Shown in pieces: positions 23,523 through 31,543 of a DNA stretch of 64,000 nt. Numbering within the stretch: the first letter of the stretch is position 1; each line of letters starts with the position of its first letter. Below the pieces are notes generated by a model, which made no database searches, had not been told where the DNA came from, and was given only the letters and a program-made list of their open reading frames with translations. Origin of the DNA: Rikenellaceae bacterium (lineage in GTDB: Bacteria; Bacteroidota; Bacteroidia; Bacteroidales; Rikenellaceae); NCBI GenBank assembly GCA_015060005.1, contig SUZI01000003.1, forward strand, positions 1 to 64,000. The letters are read 5' to 3'. A program made the translations under genes and the position numbers.

Positions 23523-24542
23523 CTACTTCGAATTTTGCTTGTAATACTTAATCATCTTAGGGATTACCACTGCCACATCTCCTGTGATGGCATAGTCCGC
23601 AATCTTGTTGATAGGTGCATTCTCATCGGTGTTGATAGAGATAATCATCGCCGAAGCATCCATACCTGCTGTGTGCTGAATCTGTCCCGAGATACCGCAA
23701 GCTATATAGAGTTTAGGACGCACGGTAACTCCTGTCTGTCCCACCTGACGCTCGTGCTCTGTGAAGCCGGCATCTACCGCCGCACGTGAAGCTCCTACCT
23801 CACCGCCAAGCACCTCCGCCAACTCGTGGCAGAGACGGAAGTTCTCCTTCGAGCCCATACCGTATCCTCCTGCAACGATAATCGAAGCACCCTTGATATC
23901 AATCTTTCGCTCCTCGATATGACGTGAGATAATCTCCACCGCCAAATCTTCATCCGAGAGATACTCCTTCCACGCGATTGGCTTCACCTCGCCTGCAGCA
24001 GCCTCAGCTGCTTCCTGCTTACGCATCACACCCTCACGCACGGTAGCCATCTGTGGGCGGTGGTCAGGGTTTACAATCGTTGCTATGATGTTACCACCAA
24101 ATGCAGGACGAATCTGGTAGAGCAAGTCCTCATACTCCTTGCCGCTCTTGGCATCCTTGTGTGGTCCAATCTCTAACTGGGTACAGTCGGCAGTCAGTCC
24201 GCTATGCAGTGCTGATGATACACGTGGTGCGAAATCGCGACCTACGGGTGTAGCACCAAACAACACTATCTGTGGCTGCTCCGCCTTTATCAAGCCGCAC
24301 AAAACCGACGTATGGGGCAGTGTGCGGAATGGAGCAAACACCTTATCATCGGCAACCCAAACTGTGTCAGCACCATACTTTGCCAGTTCCTTCTCCATAC
24401 CTGCGAGGTTCTCACCCAAGAGCACAGCTTCCAACTTAACACCGAGCTTATCGGCAAGCTCACGACCCTTTGTCAAGAGCTCCAAACTCACGTCGGCTAC
24501 AACACCCTGCTCCGACTCTATATATACAAATATATTATTCAT
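23523..24542 (-). CDS. etfA: Electron transfer flavoprotein alpha subunit
   Basis: The 339-residue alpha subunit holds FAD and forms a heterodimer with EtfB to pass electrons from acyl-CoA dehydrogenase to the respiratory or ferredoxin pool. The FAD-binding C-terminal domain carries ASIIVAGGYGMGSKENF, VDAGFTEHERQVGQTGVTV, the conserved ISGQIQHTAGMDAS and INTDENAPINKIADY. It starts 11 bases after etfB and ends one base before the dehydrogenase start, so the three form one unit. Nothing in the sequence separates bifurcating from non-bifurcating types with certainty. Confidence 0.94.
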   Translation of the reverse strand: MNNIFVYIESEQGVVADVSLELLTKGRELADKLGVKLEAVLLGENLAGMEKELAKYGADTVWVADDKVFAPFRTLPHTSVLCGLIKAEQPQIVLFGATPVGRDFAPRVSSALHSGLTADCTQLEIGPHKDAKSGKEYEDLLYQIRPAFGGNIIATIVNPDHRPQMATVREGVMRKQEAAEAAAGEVKPIAWKEYLSDEDLAVEIISRHIEERKIDIKGASIIVAGGYGMGSKENFRLCHELAEVLGGEVGASRAAVDAGFTEHERQVGQTGVTVRPKLYIACGISGQIQHTAGMDASAMIISINTDENAPINKIADYAITGDVAVVIPKMIKYYKQNSK

Positions 24543-24553
24543 AGCAAAATCGT

Positions 24554-25432
24554 TTAACCGAGCGTGTGGCTCGAGATAAGTTCAACCATCAAATCATTTA
24601 TATCGCTATCCTCTGCCGAGAAACGCTTTGCCTCCTTAGCTTGGAATACGACATTCTCAATCTTCTTCACCTTCGTAGGTGAGCCTGTCAATCCGAGCTG
24701 CATCTCGTCGCACTCTATGTCGGCAGCAGTGAGCTCCACTATACGCAGATACTCTCGCTCGCCACACATCTTTGCACTGAGCGAGTCAGCGTCGGCTGCT
24801 ATCTCCGAAGGAATCATCGCATACTTATACTTCATCACACGACGTGCATTCTGAGGACGTACCTCGGCAGCCGACGAGTTCACCGTAACGACTGCTGGCA
24901 GTGGAGTTTTCACCACCTCTACACCACGCTCCAAGCGACGACGTATGACAAGTGCCGACTCCTCAACCTCCAACACCTCCTCGGCGTATGTAACCTGAGG
25001 CAAGCCGAGCTTCTCTGCCACCTGTGGGCCTACCTGAGCGGTATCGCCATCGATAGCCTGGCGGCCCGCAACGATAACGTCGGCTCCAATCTTACGCAAC
25101 GCACACGACAGGGCATACGAGGTAGCCAACGTATCCGAGCCTGCGAACTTACGGTCGGTGAGCAGGTAGCCTCCATCTGCTCCGCGGAACATAGCCTCGC
25201 GGATGATGTCTGCTGCACGATAAGGACCCATCGTCAGGATATGAACTGTCGAGCCCTCCTGGGCATCTTTAAGACGTAATGCCAACTCCAAGGCATTCAA
25301 ATCTTCGGGGTTAAATATAGCAGGCAGTGCTGCACGGTTTACTGTTCCTTCTGCCGTCATCGCATCCTTACCCACATTGCGGGTATCGGGTACCTGCTTT
25401 GCCAATACGACAATTTTCAATGCTTTGTTCAT
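24554..25432 (-). CDS. etfB: Electron transfer flavoprotein beta subunit
   Basis: A 292-residue beta subunit. It starts with KIVVLAKQVPDTRNVG, contains NPEDLNALELALRLKD and the nucleotide-loop region VIVAGRQAIDGDTAQVGPQ, all normal for EtfB. The C-terminus reaches into the alpha subunit in known structures. ATG 25432 is preferred; an upstream in-frame start ten codons earlier lies in the leader. This is the first gene of the etf operon and is preceded by an unusually long structured leader of about 190 bases with three tiny reading frames. Confidence 0.93.
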   Translation of the reverse strand: MNKALKIVVLAKQVPDTRNVGKDAMTAEGTVNRAALPAIFNPEDLNALELALRLKDAQEGSTVHILTMGPYRAADIIREAMFRGADGGYLLTDRKFAGSDTLATSYALSCALRKIGADVIVAGRQAIDGDTAQVGPQVAEKLGLPQVTYAEEVLEVEESALVIRRRLERGVEVVKTPLPAVVTVNSSAAEVRPQNARRVMKYKYAMIPSEIAADADSLSAKMCGEREYLRIVELTAADIECDEMQLGLTGSPTKVKKIENVVFQAKEAKRFSAEDSDINDLMVELISSHTLG

Positions 25433-25446
25433 TTGTCTAATTTTGG

Positions 25447-25479
25447 TTAAACATAGGGGCAACCATCGTCACCACACAT
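25447..25479 (-). CDS. Leader peptide 3 of the etf operon (MCGDDGCPYV)
   Basis: A ten-codon frame with ATG at 25479 and TAA at 25447, ending 14 bases before the etfB start. It contains two Cys and two Asp. Its closeness to the start of etfB suggests translational coupling or attenuation. There is no homology evidence, and it could be chance. Confidence 0.3.
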   Translation of the reverse strand: MCGDDGCPYV

Positions 25480-25502
25480 AATAAACGCCACAGTCTCTTC
25501 AA

Positions 25503-25541
25503 TTATGATAACAAAGGCAAACCATCCCCGAGAAGGACCAT
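25503..25541 (-). CDS. Leader peptide 2 of the etf operon (MVLLGDGLPLLS)
   Basis: A 12-codon frame with ATG at 25541. Five of twelve residues are Leu, and the frame runs through the 3' halves of both leader helices, so a ribosome stalled on Leu codons would change the fold. That is the layout of a leucine-sensing attenuator, but no experimental or comparative support is available here. Confidence 0.3.
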   Translation of the reverse strand: MVLLGDGLPLLS

Positions 25542-25551
25542 TTTACGCGAC

Positions 25552-25593
25552 TTAAATGATCGTTCCCGAATCTGATTTGCCTCTCTTAAACAT
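25552..25593 (-). CDS. Leader peptide 1 of the etf operon (MFKRGKSDSGTII)
   Basis: A 13-codon frame with ATG at 25593 and TAA at 25552 spanning the 5' arms of both leader helices. It ends with two Ile codons just before the apical loop. Translation would disrupt the structure. It may be coincidental. Confidence 0.3.
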   Translation of the reverse strand: MFKRGKSDSGTII

Positions 25594-25630
25594 CATTGGC
25601 GACTGTTACGACGTCAACTATTTTCACTGG

Positions 25631-25660
25631 CAAAGATAGTAAATCTCAGCCAAAATCAAA
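25631..25660 (-). promoter_or_regulatory. Promoter of the etf operon
   Basis: On the minus strand the -7 box TATCTTTG (25638-25631) and TTTG (25660-25657) are 18 bases apart. The predicted start is near 25624, giving a leader of about 190 bases. Confidence 0.65.
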
Positions 25661-25666
25661 AATTTT

Positions 25667-26932
25667 CTATCTAAAGATTGTCTCCTCGCGGTCTGGACCT
25701 ACCGAGATAATCTTCACAGGCACACCTGTTTGAGCCTCGATAAATTCCACATAAGTCTTAAACTCCGCAGGGAAGTCCTCATAGCTGCGAACACCACAGA
25801 TGTCGCACTTCCAACCCTTAAACTCGGTATATACAGGCTCCAAGCCCTCTCCCACCTCGTATGGGAAGTGGTCAACGACCTCGCCGTTAATCTTATAAGC
25901 GGTAGCGACCTTGATGGTGTCAAACTCGTTCATCACATCAGCCTTCATCATAATCAGAGCCGTTACGCCATCAACCATCACTGCATACTTGAGTGCCACC
26001 AAATCCAACCAGCCGCAACGACGTGGACGACCCGTAACAGCACCAAACTCGTGACCTATGCGACGCAACTCCTCGCCAACCTCATCAAAGAGTTCGGTAG
26101 GGAATGGACCGCTACCCACGCGAGTACAATATGCCTTGAAGATACCATACACGTCGCCTATCTTCGACGGAGCAACGCCCAGACCTGTGCAGGCTCCGGC
26201 ACATACAGTATTTGACGATGTAACAAACGGATATGTTCCGAAATCAACGTCGAGCATCGAGCCCTGAGCACCCTCAGCCAATATAGCCACATCGTTATTG
26301 ATATACTCATTTACCTCATGCTCGCTGTCGATGAAGCGGAAGCCTCGCAGATACTCGACGCCCTCCATCCACTGCTTCTCATACTCGGTAATATCGAACT
26401 CGAAATCAAACTGCGATAGCATCGCCAGATGACGCTGCTTCAGGCGGTCGTAACGAGCCTCGAAATCCTCTGCCAGCACATCGCCGAAACGCAATCCGTT
26501 ACGACTAATCTTGTCGGTATAAGTAGGACCTATACCCTTCAGTGTAGAGCCAATCTTCGACTTACCCTTAGCCGCCTCATTAGCTGCATCGAGCTGACGG
26601 TGAGTAGGCAGGATGAGGTGAGCCTTCTTCGATATAAAGAGCTTCGACTTAACGTCAACACCCTGAGCCTCTATCTGACTCAACTCCTCACACAATGCCA
26701 CAGGGTCAACGACAACACCGTTACCTATAATATTGATAGAGCCCTCGCGGAAGATACCCGAAGGAACGGTACGCAACACAAAGCTACGACCCGCAAAATG
26801 CAACGAGTGTCCTGCATTTGGTCCACCCTGAAAACGTGCAATAACCTTATAATTTGGTGTCAGCACATCGACCACCTTACCTTTACCTTCATCGCCCCAC
26901 TGCAAACCGAGGACAACATCTACTTTTTTCAT
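25667..26932 (-). CDS. purA: Adenylosuccinate synthetase
   Basis: Joins IMP and aspartate with GTP to form adenylosuccinate in AMP synthesis. The 421-residue protein starts VDVVLGLQWGDEGKGKVVD, the catalytic GDEGKGK loop with the first Asp. It contains QGGPNAGHSL with the catalytic His, the IGSTLKGIGPTYTDK segment, EGAQGSMLDVDFGTYPFVTSS and TGRPRRCGWLD, all diagnostic. The length is normal. It is transcribed away from the GH130 gene and has its own -7 box. The etf promoter lies just beyond its 3' end. Confidence 0.97.
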   Translation of the reverse strand: MKKVDVVLGLQWGDEGKGKVVDVLTPNYKVIARFQGGPNAGHSLHFAGRSFVLRTVPSGIFREGSINIIGNGVVVDPVALCEELSQIEAQGVDVKSKLFISKKAHLILPTHRQLDAANEAAKGKSKIGSTLKGIGPTYTDKISRNGLRFGDVLAEDFEARYDRLKQRHLAMLSQFDFEFDITEYEKQWMEGVEYLRGFRFIDSEHEVNEYINNDVAILAEGAQGSMLDVDFGTYPFVTSSNTVCAGACTGLGVAPSKIGDVYGIFKAYCTRVGSGPFPTELFDEVGEELRRIGHEFGAVTGRPRRCGWLDLVALKYAVMVDGVTALIMMKADVMNEFDTIKVATAYKINGEVVDHFPYEVGEGLEPVYTEFKGWKCDICGVRSYEDFPAEFKTYVEFIEAQTGVPVKIISVGPDREETIFR

Positions 26933-26968
26933 ATTATTGCGATTAAATAATTACACAATTTGACGCAT

Positions 26969-26976
26969 CAAAAATA
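26969..26976 (-). promoter_or_regulatory. -7 box of purA
   Basis: TATTTTTG on the minus strand, 37 bases ahead of the purA ATG. No clear -33 box is seen. Confidence 0.45.
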
Positions 26977-27063
26977 CCTATTTAATACAGATAAGCATAG
27001 CCGCCGAAAGTTAATTTGTCAACAATTTATTAAAGAATTGATATAACTTTTCATTTTTGTCCC

Positions 27064-27071
27064 TATATTTG
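27064..27071 (+). promoter_or_regulatory. -7 box of the GH130 gene
   Basis: TATATTTG in the divergent spacer. A TTG at 27038-27040 is 23 bases upstream, slightly far for a -33 box. Confidence 0.5.
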
Positions 27072-27145
27072 TGATAGCTATACTCGGCTTTCGAGCCATT
27101 CAACACATTCGCCTGTCGCTTTTAATTCACTAATTATTAAACGAT

Positions 27146-28294
27146 ATGCGAATGAAAAAACTTCTTTTAACCGTAATGTGTGCCGCAACAGCTGTTGCGT
27201 GTTGCACTCAGCCCGCACCTACCGAAGGTGGTAAAGTTCCCAACGAGCAGAAGCAGTGGGCATGGCTCGGCTTTGAGCGTCCCGAGGGTGTCAACCCTAT
27301 TATCTCTCCCAACACCGACATTGAGTTTGACTGTCCTATGCAGGGCAAGCCTATGAAGTGGATGGAGAGCGACACCTTCAACCCAGCAGCCGCCATCAAA
27401 GATGGTGAGGTTGTCGTTCTGTTCCGCTCCGAGGATAACTCCGCAACGGGCATCGGACAGCGTACCTCACGCATCGGCTATGCCTCTTCAGAGGATGGCA
27501 TTTCGTTCGACATCCTCCCCACCCCTGTCCTCTACCCCAATCCTAACGACTCACAGGGCGAAGCGGAGTGTCCTGGCGGATGCGAGGACCCACGTGTCGT
27601 TATGACCGATGATGGCACCTACGTTATGCTCTACACTATGTGGAATCGCAAGCAGGCTCGCTTGGGTGTCGCTACGTCGAAAGACCTCATCACATGGGAG
27701 AAGCACGGTTTGGCATTTGGCAAGGCATACGATGGTCGCTTCGCCAACGACTTCTCAAAGTCCGCCTCTATAGTAACCAAGGTAGTAGATGGCGTGCAAA
27801 CCGTAGCCCAGATTGATGGTAAGTACTATATGTATTGGGGTGAGCAGTGGATAAATGTTGCAACGAGCGACAACCTCATCGACTGGACTCCTATGCTCGA
27901 TGAGAATGGCGAACTGCTGAAGGTTATCGAGCCACGCGAGGGCTATTTCGACAGTATGCTCACCGAGTGTGGTCCTCCGGCTGTTATTACCGACGATGGT
28001 ATCCTTCTGATGTACAACGGTAAGAATATGGATGGCGAGAAGGGCGATGCAAACTACACTGCCAACAGCTATTGTGCAGGTCAGGTACTCTTCTCAAAGG
28101 AGAATCCTGCCGAGGTCATCGACCGCCTGGACTACCCATTCTTTATCCCCGAGGCAGACTTCGAGCGTAGCGGACAATACCCTGCCGGCACGGTATTTAT
28201 CGAGGGTTTGGTGCTTCACCGTGGCAAGTGGCATCTTTACTACGGCTGTGCCGATTCACGTGTAAGCGTAGCGACATATACTCCTGAGAATTAA
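27146..28294 (+). CDS. GH130-family glycoside hydrolase/phosphorylase, lipoprotein
   Basis: 382 residues with a lipoprotein signal (ATAVAC, Cys19) and a five-bladed beta-propeller enzyme of the GH130 type. FNPAAAIKDGEVVVLFR and GGCEDPRVV (GCEDPR at 145-150) are the family's characteristic motifs. GH130 members act on beta-mannosides, either as mannosyl-phosphorylases or as beta-1,2-mannosidases. Export as a lipoprotein favours a hydrolase, since phosphorolysis usually occurs in the cytoplasm. This is inference. No SusC/SusD genes flank it. An alternative start is the Met two codons later. A strong bidirectional terminator follows. Confidence 0.85.
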   Translation: MRMKKLLLTVMCAATAVACCTQPAPTEGGKVPNEQKQWAWLGFERPEGVNPIISPNTDIEFDCPMQGKPMKWMESDTFNPAAAIKDGEVVVLFRSEDNSATGIGQRTSRIGYASSEDGISFDILPTPVLYPNPNDSQGEAECPGGCEDPRVVMTDDGTYVMLYTMWNRKQARLGVATSKDLITWEKHGLAFGKAYDGRFANDFSKSASIVTKVVDGVQTVAQIDGKYYMYWGEQWINVATSDNLIDWTPMLDENGELLKVIEPREGYFDSMLTECGPPAVITDDGILLMYNGKNMDGEKGDANYTANSYCAGQVLFSKENPAEVIDRLDYPFFIPEADFERSGQYPAGTVFIEGLVLHRGKWHLYYGCADSRVSVATYTPEN

Positions 28295-28311
28295 GTTACA
28301 TTACAGACAAC

Positions 28312-28345
28312 AAAAAAATCCGACTTTTTCAAGTCGGATTTTTTT
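28312..28345. terminator. Bidirectional terminator after the GH130 gene
   Basis: AAAAAATCCGACTT and AAGTCGGATTTTTT pair over 14 bases around a four-base loop. It also reaches the end of the minus-strand acidic-protein gene. Confidence 0.9.
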
Positions 28346-28655
28346 ACTCCATATCGTCATCCTCAGAGCCGTCGTCCTGAATCTCATCAGCTCCGTTAAT
28401 CTCGTCGTCGCCGAAGTAGTCGTCATCAGCACCATCGTCTGCGACATCGTCAATCTTAACGTCAATCTTAACCAGATACGACACCTCTTCTGTCTCGTAT
28501 GGTACAACGTAGAAGAAGTCGCCATTAGGCTTCTCGATTCGCGTCATCACCTCGGTAAAACCACGAGGATAGAGCATCTTTACCTCCTCCTGCTGCTCCT
28601 GTGAGAGATTATTAAAACTTGTAACCAAGCGTTTTTTAGTACTATTCTGCACCAT
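28344..28655 (-). CDS. Conserved Bacteroidales protein with acidic tail
   Basis: 103 residues. The N-terminal part (STKKRLVTSFNNLSQEQQEE, then YPRGFTEVMTRIEKPNGDFFYVVPYETEE) looks like a folded basic/neutral domain. The last 35 residues are almost all Asp, Glu and Gly. A similar layout of small folded domain plus acidic tail occurs in proteins that contact RNA polymerase or ribosomes, but I recognise no named family and give no function. It lies downstream of the GH13 gene on the same strand; a hairpin between them may separate the transcripts. Confidence 0.7.
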   Translation of the reverse strand: MVQNSTKKRLVTSFNNLSQEQQEEVKMLYPRGFTEVMTRIEKPNGDFFYVVPYETEEVSYLVKIDVKIDDVADDGADDDYFGDDEINGADEIQDDGSEDDDME

Positions 28656-28675
28656 ACCTAAACCTAATTTTTACA

Positions 28676-28703
28676 GGGGCAGGTTACGCGTGTAGCCCGC
28701 CCC
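28676..28703. terminator. Hairpin between GH13 gene and acidic-protein gene
   Basis: GGGGC-A-GGTTAC and GTAGCC-C-GCCCC pair around a four-base loop with one mismatch and one G-U. There is no clear T-run on either side, so termination is uncertain. Confidence 0.45.
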
Positions 28704-28716
28704 CTATTACTAAAAT

Positions 28717-31365
28717 TTATCGAACCAAAACTATATAGTCGTGAGCTGCCAAAGTAGCAGTGTAACTTGAGCCGAGAGAAACCTTCTCGCCAGAGATAAG
28801 GTTTGTCCACTCGCCGCTCTGTGGAACGTCCACAGTAGTCGATGCCTGAGCATTAGAGAAGTTAGCGATAACAATCACGTTATCCATAACCAAATATTTT
28901 CCGCTCATATTAGCATCACCAACAGCCTGCTTAACGACCAAATTGCTCTGACCATAAATCTCCTCGTGAGATGTACGATATGTGATAATCTTCGACATAG
29001 CGTCATACAGAGCACGTCGGTTAGCATCGTCGAAGTAGTTCCAGCGGATAGGCTTGCGGTCTGTACGATACTGTCCGTTTGAGCCCACAACACCACTCTC
29101 GTTAGCTTCGATTGACACATCGTAACCCAACTCACCAAACTGCCACATCATACGAGGATATGGAGCTAAGAAGTGGAATGCATAGGCTGCCTGCAGACGC
29201 TTCGAGATGATAGCCCAGTCGCTCTTCATCCACGCCTGACCGTAAGTGATAGCCTTGTATGCTACACGCTCCTCGTCGTGAGTCTCGATGTTGTTTACAC
29301 GACCTTGCTTGAAATCAGCAAATGAGCTCTTGTTGTTGCCGCTATAACCCATAACACTCTCCATATAGCCGTTCAGTGCATTGTTATTCCAGCACAAAGC
29401 ACCTACCGACTCGTAGAGTTCGGTCTCCTCACGCTGGTCGCAGAAGTGCTCGAAGATAACGTATGCATCTGGCTCAACCTCGCGGATTGCCTCAGCATAA
29501 CCCTTCAAGATACCGATACGCTCTGCACTGTAACCACCTGCATCGTAGTTTGATGGATTCTGTACAAGACCCTTTGTAAGGTCGAAACGGAAACCGTCTA
29601 CGTTGTACTCCTCCAACCAATACTGCAATACATCGTCGAAGTACTCCTGTACCTTAGCGTTGGTGTGCTTGAAGTCGTGGAATACGCTGAAGTTATGTGG
29701 AGCATCCACATTGAAGAGTGGGTTGTCCGAAGCAGTCTTGTTTGCAGATGAGTTCCACCACATCTTCGCCCAAGGATGAAGACCTGTTGCGTGGTTGAAT
29801 ACTACGTCAAGGATAACTGCGATATCACGCTTGTGGCACTCGTCGATGAAACGCTTGTAATCCTCCTCTGTTCCGTATGCCTTGTCGGCTGCGAAGTAGA
29901 AGCAAGGGTTGTAACCCCAAGAGTCGTTACCGTCAAACTCCTGGATAGGCATCAGCTCGATAGCATTGATACCGAGAGTCTTCAGATAATCCAACTTAGC
30001 TGTTACAGCGTTTATTGTACGCTCTGTTGTGAAGTCGCGAATCAAAAGCTCGTAGATAGCCAAAGAGTTCTCTGCTGGACGGTCGAAATCCTCAATCTCC
30101 CAATCGTACTCTGTTGTATAGGTATCGAATACTGAAACGATGTCGGTAGTATACTCCGATGGGTAAGGCTTCAAGCCAGGATAAGTCGACGAAGAGATAT
30201 ACTTATCGTTCCAAGGGTCGAGAATCTTTGTTGCGTATGGGTCGCCTACCTTGATAGAGCCATCAACCAGATACTGATAACCGTACTCCTTGTTAGCCTG
30301 GAGACCATCAACTGTAATCCAGAAGTAGTCGCCATCACGCTTCATCATATACTCGTTAGATGGAGCATAGTCGTTCAACTCCGAGAGCAATACCACGCTC
30401 TGCTTACCTGGAGCATAGAGAACAAATGTAGCCGAAGAGCCCTCCAATGTTACGCCACCTACTGAGTCTGTTGGGCGTGTCTCATTCTGAGTATCGCCAA
30501 GAACGGTTACGTTGACTACCTCCTCAACACGCTCGCCACCGTTTGTAGCTACAGCCTTGAATACGATATCCTCAGCCACCGATGGAGTATATGAATAAGT
30601 GATTGTTGACTCCTGGGTAGAAACAACCTCTGCATCATTCATAAACAACGAGAGAGCCTCAGCACCCTGTGCTGCAACCTGCACATCGCAAGTCTCGCCA
30701 ACCTTATACATTGTACCGTTGGCAGGAGTGATAAACTTCACCGAGAGAGCCTCCTCTGAGAGCTCGACGAAAATATCCTTACCGTTATCCTTCAACTCTG
30801 GAGTACCAGCAGGACCACGGAACACAAACGCCAGCTTTACAATCTTCTCGCCGGCAGGAACACCATAGTAAGCACGTGGGCCACCCTTAATGGTCAAAGT
30901 CCACAACTCGCCCACCTCGTGCTTCACGAGCTTACAATCAGGGATATTTACCGCCCAATCAGCCTTCACATACTTCCAATCGGCGTCGCCTGTACTTGCT
31001 GCAGTAATGACACCGGTGTGAGCATACAAATCCTGGCGATAGCCATCAATTGTTGTACCCTCACCATTGACAACGATAGTAACATCGTCTGTCATATTCT
31101 CTGTTATGAAGGTAGGAATAGACGAAATCAAAGGATAGTTCTTGTTAGGGTCAATCTCTCCTGAAGGAGTATCTCCGCCCTGATTTGGATCATCCGGCTC
31201 CTCACCGCCACCTGGCTCATCTCCACCGCCTGGCTCATCTCCACCGCCAGTCTGACCACCCTGTGGAGGATATGGGATATCTGGAATACCTCTATCACCC
31301 TCATCACAGCCTACAAACATTGCAGACATCATCAGTACTGCAAGCAGTAATCTAAATTTTTTCAT
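28717..31365 (-). CDS. Surface GH13 alpha-amylase-family lipoprotein
   Basis: 882 residues. The lipid Cys20 is followed by Asp-Glu-Gly-Asp, an acidic pattern that marks surface export of Bacteroidetes lipoproteins. A Gly/Glu/Pro-rich linker (about 33-70) leads to Ig-like domains, a CBM48-like domain (about 300-400, FVLYAPGKQSVVLL) and then the GH13 barrel. The four conserved regions are visible: DVVFNHATG (about 520), GFRFDLTKG with the nucleophile Asp (about 592), YVIFEHF with the acid Glu (about 636) and ETHDEER (about 695). It should cut alpha-1,4 glucans such as starch outside the cell. No SusCDE genes are adjacent. Confidence 0.9.
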   Translation of the reverse strand: MKKFRLLLAVLMMSAMFVGCDEGDRGIPDIPYPPQGGQTGGGDEPGGGDEPGGGEEPDDPNQGGDTPSGEIDPNKNYPLISSIPTFITENMTDDVTIVVNGEGTTIDGYRQDLYAHTGVITAASTGDADWKYVKADWAVNIPDCKLVKHEVGELWTLTIKGGPRAYYGVPAGEKIVKLAFVFRGPAGTPELKDNGKDIFVELSEEALSVKFITPANGTMYKVGETCDVQVAAQGAEALSLFMNDAEVVSTQESTITYSYTPSVAEDIVFKAVATNGGERVEEVVNVTVLGDTQNETRPTDSVGGVTLEGSSATFVLYAPGKQSVVLLSELNDYAPSNEYMMKRDGDYFWITVDGLQANKEYGYQYLVDGSIKVGDPYATKILDPWNDKYISSSTYPGLKPYPSEYTTDIVSVFDTYTTEYDWEIEDFDRPAENSLAIYELLIRDFTTERTINAVTAKLDYLKTLGINAIELMPIQEFDGNDSWGYNPCFYFAADKAYGTEEDYKRFIDECHKRDIAVILDVVFNHATGLHPWAKMWWNSSANKTASDNPLFNVDAPHNFSVFHDFKHTNAKVQEYFDDVLQYWLEEYNVDGFRFDLTKGLVQNPSNYDAGGYSAERIGILKGYAEAIREVEPDAYVIFEHFCDQREETELYESVGALCWNNNALNGYMESVMGYSGNNKSSFADFKQGRVNNIETHDEERVAYKAITYGQAWMKSDWAIISKRLQAAYAFHFLAPYPRMMWQFGELGYDVSIEANESGVVGSNGQYRTDRKPIRWNYFDDANRRALYDAMSKIITYRTSHEEIYGQSNLVVKQAVGDANMSGKYLVMDNVIVIANFSNAQASTTVDVPQSGEWTNLISGEKVSLGSSYTATLAAHDYIVLVR

Positions 31366-31543
31366 AGTAATTATTTTGTTAAGTTGTTAATTGGTCGCAA
31401 AAATTTCTGCAAGTATACGCAAAATTTACATATTGAAGCAAATTTGCATATTTTTTTTTGATTTTTTTTGAAAAGAGTCTCCATTACAAACAAATTGCTT
31501 ACCTTTACACGCGATTATATATATACAAATGGTATAAAACGAT

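Larger units (their letters stand above)
25433..25625 (-). promoter_or_regulatory. Structured leader of the etf operon
   Basis: In the RNA (minus strand) GGCAAATCA (25581-25573) pairs with TGGTTTGCC (25524-25516). Inside it GATCATTT (25561-25554) pairs with AAATGGTC (25543-25536). These enclose a symmetric 11x11 internal loop and a ten-base apical loop with GUCGCG. Three short frames overlap this fold. I do not recognise it as a known riboswitch class. Either translation-dependent attenuation or ligand sensing would fit. Confidence 0.55.
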
